Shown piece by piece: positions 13,576 through 25,505 of a DNA stretch of 64,000 bases. The stretch is from positions 410,638 to 474,637 of the forward strand of contig VZRS01014884.1 of assembly GCA_013398055.1 (NCBI GenBank). The letters run 5' to 3'. Source of the stretch: Ifrita kowaldi. Its lineage: Eukaryota; Chordata; Aves; Passeriformes; Cinclosomatidae. The notes beneath the pieces are model-generated. The model saw nothing but the letters and a program-made list of their open reading frames with translations, had not been told where the DNA came from and ran no database searches. Within the stretch, counting starts at the first letter, position 1. Each line of letters opens with the position of its first letter. The position numbers were made by a program, and so were the translations under genes.

Positions 13576-16500
13576 GGCATGTCCAATTGGCCAGGTTCCA
13601 TTGCCTGGATTGGGAATTTAGTGACACAGCTAACATATGATGTACATTTAGGCACCCACATTCAAATGTTTATTACCTGATGCTGGCTCCAATCTACAAT
13701 TTAAGGGTGGCATAGGAGTCAATCAGTAGGAACACATGCAAGGTGCTTGGGTATCTTGATAACTACCAGTACAATTAATTGCATAAATAATGAACTGTAT
13801 AAATGCAGGAGGAACCACTTTTTCAGTTGCATTTCTGTAGGAGTGGTTCTCAAGTAAATAACACCTGTCTTACTGTTGCATAAATATAAAATACCATTAA
13901 GAAGTTATGGCATTAGTGAAGTAATCCTCTCTGAACAGAGCTGTCTTACATTCAGCTTGGGGCATCACACTCCAAAAAAGATGCAGAACAATTGCAGAGA
14001 CAGATTTCTAGAAAACATAATCTGTGAGGAAACATGGACAGAATGAGGATTGTTTACTGTATGAAAAAATACACCAAGAAGGAGCTCTGTAAGTTGCTAT
14101 ACACCAAACTGGCTGCTGAAAATAAGAAACATCCATAAAACACAGGGTGATAAGCAATATGTTCAAACTGCAGCAAGAAAGATTTTTATTTTGTAACAGT
14201 AGGAACAGTGCCACACTGGAATAAAATGTTTTTAAGAACAAACCAGAGATCTGACAGAATATAATTGATCCTGCCTTGGGATGCCAGGATAGCCTAAAAG
14301 ACTTCTGAATTTCTTTTCCATGAGTGCTCTCAGGGGTTAACAAAATTCAGAGCTACTCAACCCTAGGTCAGATGCACAATCATGTGTGCCAATGATGTTC
14401 AGCAATTCCCAGGGCCAGCTCACAGAGGAACAGCTGTCAGATTGATTTTTTTTTTCCCTGGCACTTCTTAGGGGTTAGAACTTGTGGCAGACATGCAACG
14501 ATCATCACATCTTCACACAGTATTTCCTCTCAGTATCCCAACACAGACCTCTGGAATCATTAGTAGCAGCAAAGGAGCTCCACTGAGCTCCCTTCTGCCT
14601 TCTTGCAAAAGCAGAGAAGGAATGGGTACTGCTCAGAATCATACCCTTCTGTCTTACCCATGAGTAACTCTGAAGTGACACCCCAACAAGTGAGCAGTGA
14701 GATCCTGGACTGTACATCCTGCTGAAGCACGCCACTTCCTTCACCAAAGCCACCATCACTGAATAATCCAGCTCCCCTTATCTTACAGCAGACGTTATTA
14801 ATTCAGTGGTAACAGTTACCTCTCAGGTATCTTTTATTAGACGGAAACAAAGGAAAAACTGAAGTATCAAATCTAATTCAAGTATTACACCAACCTACAT
14901 TACATTTTGCCATGATCTTCATCAATATCATGCTCTGTTGAAGCCAGGTGATGTACATGAGATGGGTGAGAGGTGAGAAAACCTTCACAGAGTTCTCCAA
15001 ATAAACACACCTTATTGACCTCAAAAGCTATCAAAAAACAAACTTTGAGTGTTTTCATGATTACTAATAAACTTGAAAAAAAATTAGCCTATGAACTTTT
15101 TTTTGTGGAATTCACTATATGTATTTTAAATGTTACTGCATGTGTTCACATTATGCTTCCATGGGCAATAAAATTTTCAGAAAGGAATCCAGTTCAACTA
15201 GCCAGAGTTGCTATATTTGCCAAATGCCTGCCCTGAAGTAAAACAGTAGAACAAACCCACCTATTTAATAGCAGAGAATGCAAATGTCACCATAAAAATT
15301 TTACCTATTCCTGTAGCCAAGGGCAACTCTGGAACAGGAAATAACATCTTTAATAATGTTTTTAAAAGATGGCATATTGTTCACAGACTGCTTCTGAGAA
15401 AAACATCCAAGCAAATCTCATCTGGTCGTCATGGACCCTCTCAGATGAACTTTCAAGAATGCTTTAAAAAAAATCAGTTAAATTTTCACACAACAAAGAC
15501 AGATGACCACATGCTGAAAGATCTAGACCAAACAGAGTGCTGAGATAACTGAACTTTCTTCATCCCAACAGTTTATAAAATGCAGGAAGTGATAATTTAC
15601 TCCCCTTTTTCTGTATGAGTAAAAACCCTAAAAGGTCTTCAGAATTTACATTTCAGACTGGCAAACAGGGTCTTCTCCATTGACCTTATTTATTTTAAAT
15701 CATTCACCCTCTTCAAACGCCCCAGGACATTCCTGCTAAAGTTAAGTGGCTGAAATTTGTACAGCTTCATATAAAGACATCAAAATGCCTCATAAACTCT
15801 TTTCCTCCTCAGGAACGTTCTCTCCAACAGCTATATATGTACCTATACATATCTCTCTACCTATATATAGTTGAGACATTATTTTCAGTTTTCTTAGAAT
15901 TAATTCAGTTCATTAACTTCTGAACACCTCACACAAGCTCCTGAAAGGCACATTAAGTCCTTGCTTAGCCAGTTTGATGAATCTCATGCACTAAGGACAC
16001 AGCAGGAGATCACTGTGTCCAGACGAATTACACTACCTTATCATAATGGTCCTTGGCTGTAAAAATGTGAAGAAGCATTTCAATCTCAATCAACTATGCA
16101 GTGTAGTTTCTTCTTCCTTCCCCAGTCCCATGCCTCCAGACACAAGACGCTGGATGATCTCAGGTAAAGGTCCTCCAAAAGCACATCTTTGTAGGCTTGC
16201 TACCCAGTGGAGAAAGCTTTAAGCTAGGCTCGTGAGAAAATGGTATCTAAATGCAGAAGCAAATGAGAAAGCAGTACAGATAAAGGGGAAGGACATGTTG
16301 GAGAAAGTCATGAAGCAGACTGCATTCAGACTTCTCAAACAGCAGTAGGTACACCACTGCCCAGAGCTCCAGCAATGAGCAGGTAGAACTGGAAGTCTGT
16401 GTATGATAGCAAAGCTGTGCCATAATCAGAATCCCAGACCTGAGGGAGCACACATGACCAGAATACAGTCGTGGATGCAGGCTTTTTGGAAAGGAAAGGC

Positions 16501-18425
16501 AGAGACAAAAAGAAGGAGCTGCGTTTTCTGTAAAGAAAGGTTCCTTGTTTGCACAATGGTGCAGTGAAGGGAACCATCTTACCAATGTGCACCAATGAAA
16601 GCCTGGCTGATCTGAAGTGGTGTTAGTAATAGTCCTGCTTTGAGCAGGAAATTTGAGTAAAAACATCCAGAGACCCCCTACAGCTAACTTTTCTATGAAG
16701 CTATGGGAAAACTCAATCTGTTGATTTTGTCACCCAAATACATGGATTTTAAGCTTTCTTCTACAACTTTTCTGGGTTTTTTGGTTTTTGATTTTTTTCA
16801 TCTTTGTCCCCTTACTTTTATATATTGTCTAACCTCTGAAAGCAGGACTGCACCATTCTGGCTGTACCGCACGTTATGTCACTCAATGAGGCAGAGAGAA
16901 GGAGAAACAGGACTAAGCAAGCTGGAGATCCCTCCTTGTCCAACCCTGAGGTTAGTCAGACAGTGGGAATGGTCTGGCAAAAAGCCAGAAGTGCCAGCTT
17001 TAGCCCACTGATGGTATCTTCCAGATGGTAAGCTTCCAGCTTTCCTTTCATACCATATTCAAAGGGCCTATCATACTGCTCTGCAATATTGACAAGGGTC
17101 TGGCCCTTCATGGCATTCACTAATAACTCAAAATCCCTGATAGAAAAAAAATGAGACATACAGCAAATACATATAAAATAAATGTCTACGCATGGAGTCA
17201 AAGACTCCAAATATTCAACTTCCTAAAGTAAAAATTATATTGCATTCACCAGTATACTATTAGGTCAGAACTTACAAAAACAAACAAATAGCTGCATAAA
17301 GAATGCAGAATCTTATGTTCTTAATCAAAGACATAGAGTTTATTTCTATTCACTAACTCAAAAAAGTTACTTCCACAAATTATTGAGATTTGGCATAAAG
17401 TCTGTTTCGAGTTTGGGGCTGTTTTTCAGAAGTTTCATAATTTGATCCTCTTTATTGGCAAGCATTCTTTAAAATGTATTTTGAAACATCACTTAGGATT
17501 TTGTCCATTTTCTTCACTGCCATTTTACAAATTAGAGTACTGAACAGAATTTTTGTTCTTAGTCTAGCCATAATCAAGTCTGGGACTAAAACAACTGGCT
17601 AATCTCCTGCCCCAAGTTATTATTCCATGTATTGGTTTTCAGATGTCACTTGGGACCTTCTACACGCACATAGAGAGAAAAATCTCTTAAAGTCTCACAC
17701 AACAAAAGAAATTCTCTGAGCAACTGAAACAATAACTTGGTGGGTTTTTACATAAATTCTGCTCCAAAAGCATTTTAATGTGCATTGTCAGTTCTTCTGA
17801 ACTATTCACTTCAACAGCTTCATGCTGGTTTACACGAACTGACAATCTAGATCCCAGAAATTAGTGAAATCTAAAAAAATAAACTGAATTTTAAAGTATT
17901 CCTTGTTTTCCTGAATACAGATGAAATCCCAGGGGAGGTTGTGCTCTTCTTTCCTATTCTTTGAAGTCTGCATCATAGGAACAATTGTTCAAAAGAGGAA
18001 AGAACAAGTAACAAGTGCTCATCACCTCTAAATATATATATTCACTTAGCTACCAATATGATTTATGTAGAAATTCTGATCTATGGTTATTTGCAGTACA
18101 GGATAATCCAGAGAGACTTTTTTTTTGTTGTTCTCATAGTTGTCTTCAAAAAGAGCTTATTCTCATCTCAAGTATGGCACCCCAACAAGTGTGTAATCTT
18201 CTGATAGTTATCATTGTTCCCTAAAGCACATAACCACTACTCCAAATCAGTTTTCATCCATCTTTTAAATGTTTCCCCAGATCTAAATGTTTCTGGCAAT
18301 AAAATCAGCAGTCTTCAAAAATTATCTCGAAATATATTACATCCTACCGTCTTGAGTTGTAGATACATGATAAAATATACATGAAATTTCCATAGATATT
18401 TTATCCTGAAAGTCCTTCTTAATCA
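13576..18425. other. Noncoding DNA, nothing firmly recognised
   Basis: No named repeat. At 17054-17136 on the minus strand there is an 83-base open segment with a strong acceptor-like tract (eight T then CTATCAG) and a GTATGA donor-like site; see the exon-chain lead. The 139-codon minus frame 16247-16666 overlaps an 86-codon frame in another phase and has no recognisable domain. Confidence 0.5.
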
Positions 18426-18429
18426 AAGG

Positions 18430-19440
18430 AATGCCAAATTTCAAGTGGCTTCTTCCTCTGCCAGCCTCCTATGGGGTACTCAAAGGAGCTCTGTCCTTAA
18501 TTTCCTTTCATCCATGCCTTATCTCTGCACAACATCAGCAAACAAAAAATCCCAGTGGACGAGCCATAAATCTACCATTTCTGCTCTTGGATTGCCTTCC
18601 CTTCTACTGTTCCCATTAAACCCTCTTCCTCCAACACTAAAATCCCCCTTGTAATCCTTCTCCCTCTTCCCTCCCCATAAGAAGTCTTGCCTAAGACCAG
18701 AATGAGTAAAATAAAGCAGGTAATATCCTTCCCTGTCTCAACTCTCCATACCCTCCTCTAATCACTCTGGACAACATCACTGTCTTGTTTGTTAAGCAAA
18801 CCACAATATGGATGACATTTCCAACTCAGATAGTCTCTCAAATCCCAATTACGTGTCAGTTCAGTGGATTTGTTCTACATAACCTCTCTATTATATAGCT
18901 TTTCCTATCCATTCACACAGCTCATGTTCCTGCTTGAAAATCTTATCAGATCCATCATTACAGGCATCCTCTGCTCTACACCTGACACACAAAATTTTGC
19001 CTGTTGCAAAGGTTGCTTTTCTCTGTCATTCACCTTAACCACATCACTCCTCTTTGCCTTTGTGCATCCAACACAACTTGTTCTCACTTTTAGAGATTCT
19101 TTACTGAAATCTCACACGTGATGTATTTTCCCACTTTTCATGGTGATGTCAGTTTCCACCATGCTAGCTAAATATTTCAAAGCAGAATCTACTAAAACAT
19201 GCTTGTTGAGATGCCTCCAATTTTATTTTTTTTTAATGTGCTTAGCCCGCCACTTATGGGTCATGCTGGTCAATACTGTGTCACTATTTCCTTGCACTTC
19301 TCCAGCCTGCCTGTAGCCTTCTGTTTCCTCTTACCTCACTGCCCTTCGGCTGCTTTCCTAAATGGCTTACATACATCTCTGCCTTGCACCCTCACAAATG
19401 GAGAGTCCTCACTCACGGTTCAGGTTTCTAGATAATAAGA
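18430..19440 (+). mobile_element. Ancient L2-type LINE relic
   Basis: About 1 kb of strikingly C+T-rich plus-strand sequence that reads as a decayed L2 (CR1-superfamily) LINE 3' half. Landmarks in the expected order are a GACAACATCACTGTC block near 18770, a TCTACATAACCTCTCTATT block near 18873, a CTTATCAGATCCATCATTACA word followed by ATCCTCTGCTCTACACC (the position of the conserved RLDYCN-LL coding motif) near 18942-18981, and an AACCACATCACTCCTCTTTGCC block near 19039, where L2 has a bias for hydrophobic and His-Trp codons. Frames are heavily broken. This assignment rests on remembered L2 consensus structure. Confidence 0.55.
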
Positions 19441-22400
19441 CCTGTAAATGCCGTTGGTAGTCTATGAGAGCTCATACATGGAAATACGGAGATGAGGGTT
19501 ACTATGTCTGAGACACAGAGAAGCAATCAGGTGCCAAAAGCCAAGGCTCTTCTCAGAGTCAAGGAAATAGTTGTCCTGAAAGGAAATACAAGCCTCCAAG
19601 CCAGCCAGAGCAAGGAAAGTACATAACAGCTATACTTTAGATGCAAGCAATTTTATAAAATACATATACTGTACACATACACCCACATTTATAGGCGTAT
19701 TTTTGTGGTGAAATATACATATGTAATCTCAGAAAAACAAAACCTAATAGATAGTCTTGTTTTATATTTCAGCCTATATCTCTTAAAGATGGCAACACAT
19801 CTTCCAATACCAGAAAGTGCAAAATCACCTCTACATTCAGTATCATTTCAGATAAGCCCAGTTCCAGGTCAATAACAGACCAGCAGTGATTCACCACTTA
19901 TGAACCAGCAGAAACTGTAGGGAGGCAAAAGAAATTTATACCACAATTTCATAAACGACTAATTTTAAAACATTCTTGGCTGGGACTACATCCCATTAAT
20001 TGCCAACTTGGCAGATCTTTCTTAAGGCAAGTAATCTAATGACTGGTCAAGGACCTTGCAGGAGTTACGAGACATGATTTTTACCGGCTTGCAAATGACG
20101 AGCAAACAATATGATCTTTAACTTCACCTTACTACCTCAGTTTTAACAAACCTGTCTTACACCTGTGTATATCTATAGGTCTTCTTCCCTCACTGTCAAG
20201 CTGCACTGAACATGTCACAGTCTGAGCCCAGGTCGCTAAGAGAGAACGACAGAAGCTACCAACATAAATTACCATTACCTCCATGAGGGCATGCATGCAT
20301 AGTAAGAGAGAGCATACACTTAATTGGCTGTGTAAGACAGTTTAACTCTTTGCTTTGTGAAGCAAAGTCTCCCTCTGTGAGGTATTGCTAGGAAGCCTTC
20401 CCGTCTTCCCTTGTTCATTCCTTCTAAACCACTATTCTACATAGAAGGAGGCAGAAGAAGGCAAAGAGGAAAGCTTTTAAAGGAAATGTGAACAGTCTGG
20501 AACAATAATGGAAATAAAAGACTGAGAATAGGAGCAAAATGCTGGCACGTTTGTGTCCTCCCTGGAGAACATGCAGCAAAGACCAAGAGTATTTCAAATA
20601 CTAGGCTAAACCCTGCACTAAAAGCCTTTAATGTTGTAGAGGTTACGGGTCATCTTCTGCCATGGTGAGCACTGCATGCCCACACCTAATACACGTATGC
20701 CCAAATAAACCACCATGAAATATTTAAACACTGCTCCAAAAATACATAACCACCACACAGAAGTACCTCTGGCCAGACACTTGCATCCTCAGCATTTACA
20801 GACCTACTCAAACATGCAGGTAGTTGTTTCACTTCCCTGTGCTTTATTGGAATCCCAAGAGAATGCCAGGAGGCAAACGGCTTTCAGGCACAAAGTGTTT
20901 CTTTTTGTTAAATCATTGCCATGTGTCAAGCACTGTTTTTTTGGTATAAAGTACATCAGCCACATTTATAAACAGCAGAGATCAACTACATGTATTCTCA
21001 AAATTGTCTGATGATATCAAAGTAGCAACATACAGGCACAGGAAGAATAATGAGATTCCTTTTATTTTGAATTAAATTACTTTGCCAATCTCCAAAACTC
21101 ATTTAGCAAAGAGTACTCTGCTCCGCTAGGTATACATCTAGATATGAAGTAGTTAAACATAATGGAAAGCATGACATTTAAGATTCTTATCTGGTAAAAA
21201 TATGACCTTTATGGAACAGTTACACAGCAGAAGGTAGAGTTACTGAACAGAAAAAAAAATATTTTTAACCATACAATGGCAAGGTAATTAATAACACGCA
21301 TTATCGGCACTTACAAAAGAGAAGCAAATAGTTGAATTTACTTAGACACACTATTTTCTTTAAAGAAGAATCAAACCTGGAGACAAAATGCATTTAACAA
21401 GAAACATTTCTGCTGTTGACAGTGACAGAGAAATAAAGCATGCCAAGAAGAATTTTTGTAAAAAAAACCTCACAAGGTCAGAGAAAAATCTACGTTCAAG
21501 TATTAATAGTTCAACACAAATCCAAAACAGCATGAAATTAGGCAATTGAAAGGTAATGACAAATGCTACATCTGACACTCTGTCCTCATCTAACCCTGTT
21601 ATGCCTGAGGACTATAGCATGCGTAATATATAAGATCACGCATTTTCTCGGACACTAATGTAATCATCAACAACAGAATTAGTTGAATAGTTTATTTTAA
21701 GACCCAATTTTCAACTTTAACTCCTGCTTTCCAGTTCCAAGTTTAGTCAAAGCTGCAGTGTTGGTTATAACAACTTTTTCTGGCTACGTTTTTTAGAAAC
21801 CAGAATAAAAGACAAAAAAAAAAGAAAAAACACTCTGTACACAAAAAAAAAAGAAAAATTTAAGTGTTCTGTTGGAATAAAATGTGGGTTTAGGGGCTTG
21901 TATTTAATACTGAGCATATTCACAATATATAGGTGTACAAAATAGAAAATAACATCAAAAATTGGATGTATTTTGGGGTAAATTTCTGAAAGACAAGCAA
22001 ATCTACTTAGTAGACATCTGGGACCCAACAATTTCATTTTGAAATCCTCATAACTCCTTGTTCTCCACTTAAAGCACAGAATTTTCTGCGTAGAGCATCA
22101 TTTGCTATAAAAAGGGACTAAAAGCCTACCAATGAGGAGTGAGGAAATCACCATCCTAAGCAGGAAGAAGTGTTTGTGGTGGAGACTGGAACTGCCTCTG
22201 CCTATTCTCTTGCCCACACTCCTGCCACCTGGACTACAGAAGCATCAGGGTGCTCTATTCAAGATCTTTGATAAACCCACATCTGAGGCCTCACGAAAAT
22301 AATCAGCTGCTGGCTGAAAAACCTTCTAGAGTGCAACTTCATGTGAAGTTCATTCAGGCCAAAAGATGGCTTAAAGTCTCTAACAGAACCTTATCAAATA

Positions 22401-23660
22401 TACTGGAGGCAGTTTGCAACCTGAAGTACATCAGTCATATACCTACATGTTTGCTGAACTGAGCTCCAAGTCATATCAAGCCCATAAATGAAAGAAGAAA
22501 CATGACGTTATTAATCTTTTGAATCCTCACAAAAGCAGGTTTCAGCTTTGGTTCAATTCAAAAATCCCAATCTTCTGTTTATAGAGATACATTTCCTCCT
22601 GACACTTTACTACAAAGACCCTAGAAAGGGTCTCTTTTGTAAGGAAATATGTATACAAGCCCCAATAATCTCTGGCTCAGGAGGCCAGAAGCAAGAAACT
22701 GGGTTTGGTCCTGGGTTTGTCTGCAAGTGAGATCTGCTGGGCTTGCTCTTCTCTCATCTTCTTTCCCTCCTTCTCATACTCTAGCTGTGGTAGAAGAAAT
22801 ATTTCTAAATAACTGGATCCACACATATGGCTTTCAGTAGATTCCCACTGAACTCGCAATTATGAAACACATAGGTCTACGTAGGTCATTTCCCAGATTC
22901 CTCCCCAACATTTCATTGACAGCTTTTCCTTTCTCTTTGAGAATCATAACAGTATTTTCAAACTTCTGCCAGCTAATAGAAGAAATACTACATTCACCTT
23001 CCCTGGCAGACAGGAACACATTACATTTGCTAAAAGTCACACAGCTGTGGAGAAACAACAAGATTTTTTATCTCATCTAGACATGAAGCACAAAAAAGCA
23101 CATGAAGAGGGTAAGATGAACTCTACCTGGCACAGCCTCTTCAGGAAGCTGTTGCTTCCAGGTTGAGGAAACCTAAGATGACCACTGCAAAACAACAGAG
23201 TTTGCATTACACTTTCCCCTTGGCAGCTGTATAGTGAGGCCAAAATTCATCTGGAACGCTGAGAGGTAAACAAAGGAGATGAGTGACACACCGCAGAATA
23301 ACTGTGTGCAGGTATCTGTGAGGCTCTAATCTCAAAACTGTGCTGGGAGGGAGGAGATTGTCTTTCAACAGCTTTTAAATGTGTTCATTTAAAAGCTTTC
23401 TATTCTCCTCTCCAGCAGTCATGCCTGGTCAGTAGCTACCCAGCTTGGTGCTGAAACTCTTCTCCCAAATTGATGATTTGCGGTAAGGAAAATGTCACAA
23501 AATTGCCCCAAAATTGTAAAATTCTTACAGAATTGGTGGTGGGAGGAGAGGGAGAGGGTTCTGAGTTTCTGATTCTCCTGGGATCACCGACATGCCATGA
23601 GATGGTTCTTGAGATCCTCACTGTGAAACGCTGTTCTTAAACAAAAGAAGTTTCTCAACA
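19441..23660. other. Noncoding AT-rich DNA with a perfect inverted repeat
   Basis: No gene or named repeat recognised. A few short A-rich tracts occur (21240-21260 and 21810-21860). The notable structure is the 28-base inverted repeat at 23370-23397, listed separately. Confidence 0.5.
23370..23397. repeat. Perfect 12-bp inverted repeat with 4-base loop
   Basis: Arms AGCTTTTAAATG (23370-23381) and CATTTAAAAGCT (23386-23397) are exact reverse complements around the loop TGTT. The stem is AT-rich and could form a small cruciform or RNA hairpin. The arms are too short and AT-rich to suggest a microRNA precursor, and neither flank extends the pairing. Confidence 0.9.
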
Positions 23661-23665
23661 TCATG

Positions 23666-23830
23666 AATCATAAATCATTCCATGTGTTGGAAAGGACCTT
23701 AAATACCATCTAGTTCAAGCTCCCTGCTATGGGCAGGGACACCTTCCACTAGACAAGTCCTCAAAACCCCCTCCAACCTGGCCTTGAGTACTTCCACGTA
23801 TGAGGGATTCACAGCTTCTCTGGGCAAAAT
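23666..23830 (-). mobile_element. CR1 LINE 3' end fragment
   Basis: Reverse-oriented CR1 3' end. It starts with a decayed repeat tail (AATCATAAATCATTCC), followed by TTGGAAAGGACCTTAAATACC, ATCTAGTTCAAGCTCCCTGC, a GGGCAGGGACACCTTCCACTAGAC block, CCTCCAACCTGGCCTTGAG and a GGATTCACAGCTTCTCTGGGCAA block. It belongs to the same general subfamily as the plus-strand copy at 39833-40022. It is 5'-truncated and noncoding. Confidence 0.9.
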
Positions 23831-24965
23831 CACACCGGGTTCTCCTATTTACACAACTCTTATCCTTTTATCATCACACCTGTATTTACAGCCCTTCACT
23901 TTCAGAATACTTTAATTATGCTTCCAAATTTTAGTGGAATCATTGGCTAGGCATTTGGATACAAGAAAAAAAAAGCTTTGGATTCTGCTTGATATTCACA
24001 TCTATCCCCAGGCAGCCATAAAATAAGATATGAGCACGTCTGCAAAGCTGAGAAGAAAATAGTGCAGCATTGTAAAATTAGCAGCTGCTGACCCATAACT
24101 AATTCATAATGGCAGTATTTTTCAACCTCATTAATGAAGTAGGATATAGAAATACAAGATACTGACCAAAAAAAGGTTAAATACAGCAAGGCAGCTTCCT
24201 AAGCAAATTATCTAGGCCCTTTTATGGATGGCCTGTCCAGAAACTTCGCAACAGACGGAAAAAACGGAAATGAAAACTTGTGTTATGAAGCCTGGTAGAT
24301 TTTCATTACTTTCTGAGTACATCCCTTCAGCAGTAACTTACTAAAAGGGCATTTTATTATAAGTTGATGGGTCATTTTGTGAAACTGCGGCACTTTAGTC
24401 AAAATAACTCACTGAAGAAACAGCATGAGTAATAGTGCCATTTACCACACAAATAAATATGTGCAGATTTTTCCTGTAGTAACTAACCACACCACAGAGT
24501 AGCCTAAAGTTTGTTCCACATCTATACAGTATTTTCAGACATTGTTCATGATTATGCTGTTTGATAACAAGTATCTGTAAGTGCGGGATTTTTGCTTGCT
24601 CTCTTTTCCTTAGGATGGTGAACAGTACTGTCAGGCACCATCATTATTAACAACACAAGTTTAAGTCTTTGAATTGACAACCATTACTAGCCCTAAGCAG
24701 CAAGTGTTGAAAACATTCCACATCTGCTGAAACCCCTGAACAGCAATTGGCTTCTTCTGGAAGTTGCTTTGTAGAGACTGCAGGACGTGGCTACACAAGT
24801 GCTGGATTGCACTTGCATACCCATCACTAACACTGTCTTTCTCTGCACGACTCCACAAGGTGCTTCTGTACACAGGTGCCTGTTTGGTACTGCTCCTTTT
24901 ATTTTCTGTCTCTGCAAGGACAGCTTCTCTGTCCTTTTGCCTCTTCATGGAAAGATTACTTTCCT
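23831..24965. other. Noncoding DNA
   Basis: No repeat recognised. The 95-codon minus frame 24661-24948 abuts the LTR at 24969 and reads somewhat like a protein (polar, Gln- and Ser-rich), but I recognise no family and see no matching splice sites or conserved motif, so it is left uncalled. Confidence 0.45.
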
Positions 24966-24968
24966 TGC

Positions 24969-25505
24969 TGTAGTGGGCCTACCTGGTTTGCAGCTAGCAC
25001 TCCACACAGCCGACCTCGTAGTGCTGTGCTTTGCACTTGCGTCTAGGAGGGTGTTGGTAACACACCCACAGGTTGGCTGCTGCTGAGCAGCACCCACACA
25101 GCACCAGGCTGTCTCTCCAACACCCCCATGGGCCAGGAGGGTGGGAGTGGATGCAGCCAGGACAGCTGACCCCAGCTGACCAAAGGGATATCCCATGCTG
25201 TACAGTGTAATACTCATCAATAAAGTTAGGAGAAAGGCAAAGGAGGAGTGCATTCATTATTAAGGCATTTGTCTTCTGAAGCAGCTGTTATGTGTAAAGG
25301 GGTTTCTGCTTCCCCCTGAGTGGGTGGACATCCCCTGCAGATGGAAGTAGAGATCAAATAATTTTGTTTTGCTCCATAGGAAGCCTTCTCTTTTCCTCAT
25401 TAGACTGTCTTGAACTCAACCTATACTTTGTCTCATTTTCTCCACCTGTTCTGCTGAAGAGGGGGAGTGAGAAACCAGCTGGGCAAGCATCTGGGTGCCA
25501 AAACT
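24969..25505 (+). mobile_element. Decayed avian endogenous-retrovirus LTR
   Basis: This matches the layout of a widespread avian LTR family in sense orientation. A GTGTTGGTAACACACCCACAG block is followed by GCTGCTGAGCAGCACCCACAC, then CAGGACAGCTGACCCCAGCT next to GACCAAAGGGATATCCCATGC (about 25158-25199). After these come a degraded TATA-like stretch (CATCAATAAAGTTAGG), a GTCTTCTGAAGCAGCTGTTA block, a CATTAGACTGTCTTGAACTCAACC block in the R region and a final GGGGGAGTGAGAAACCAGCTG. No internal retroviral genes are adjacent, so it is probably a solo LTR. I could not find a convincing target-site duplication; both ends are approximate. Confidence 0.65.

Noticed and set aside
22548..22575. GGTTCAATTC, similar to a tRNA B box
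   Set aside because: No A box at the right distance and no cloverleaf can be drawn around it.
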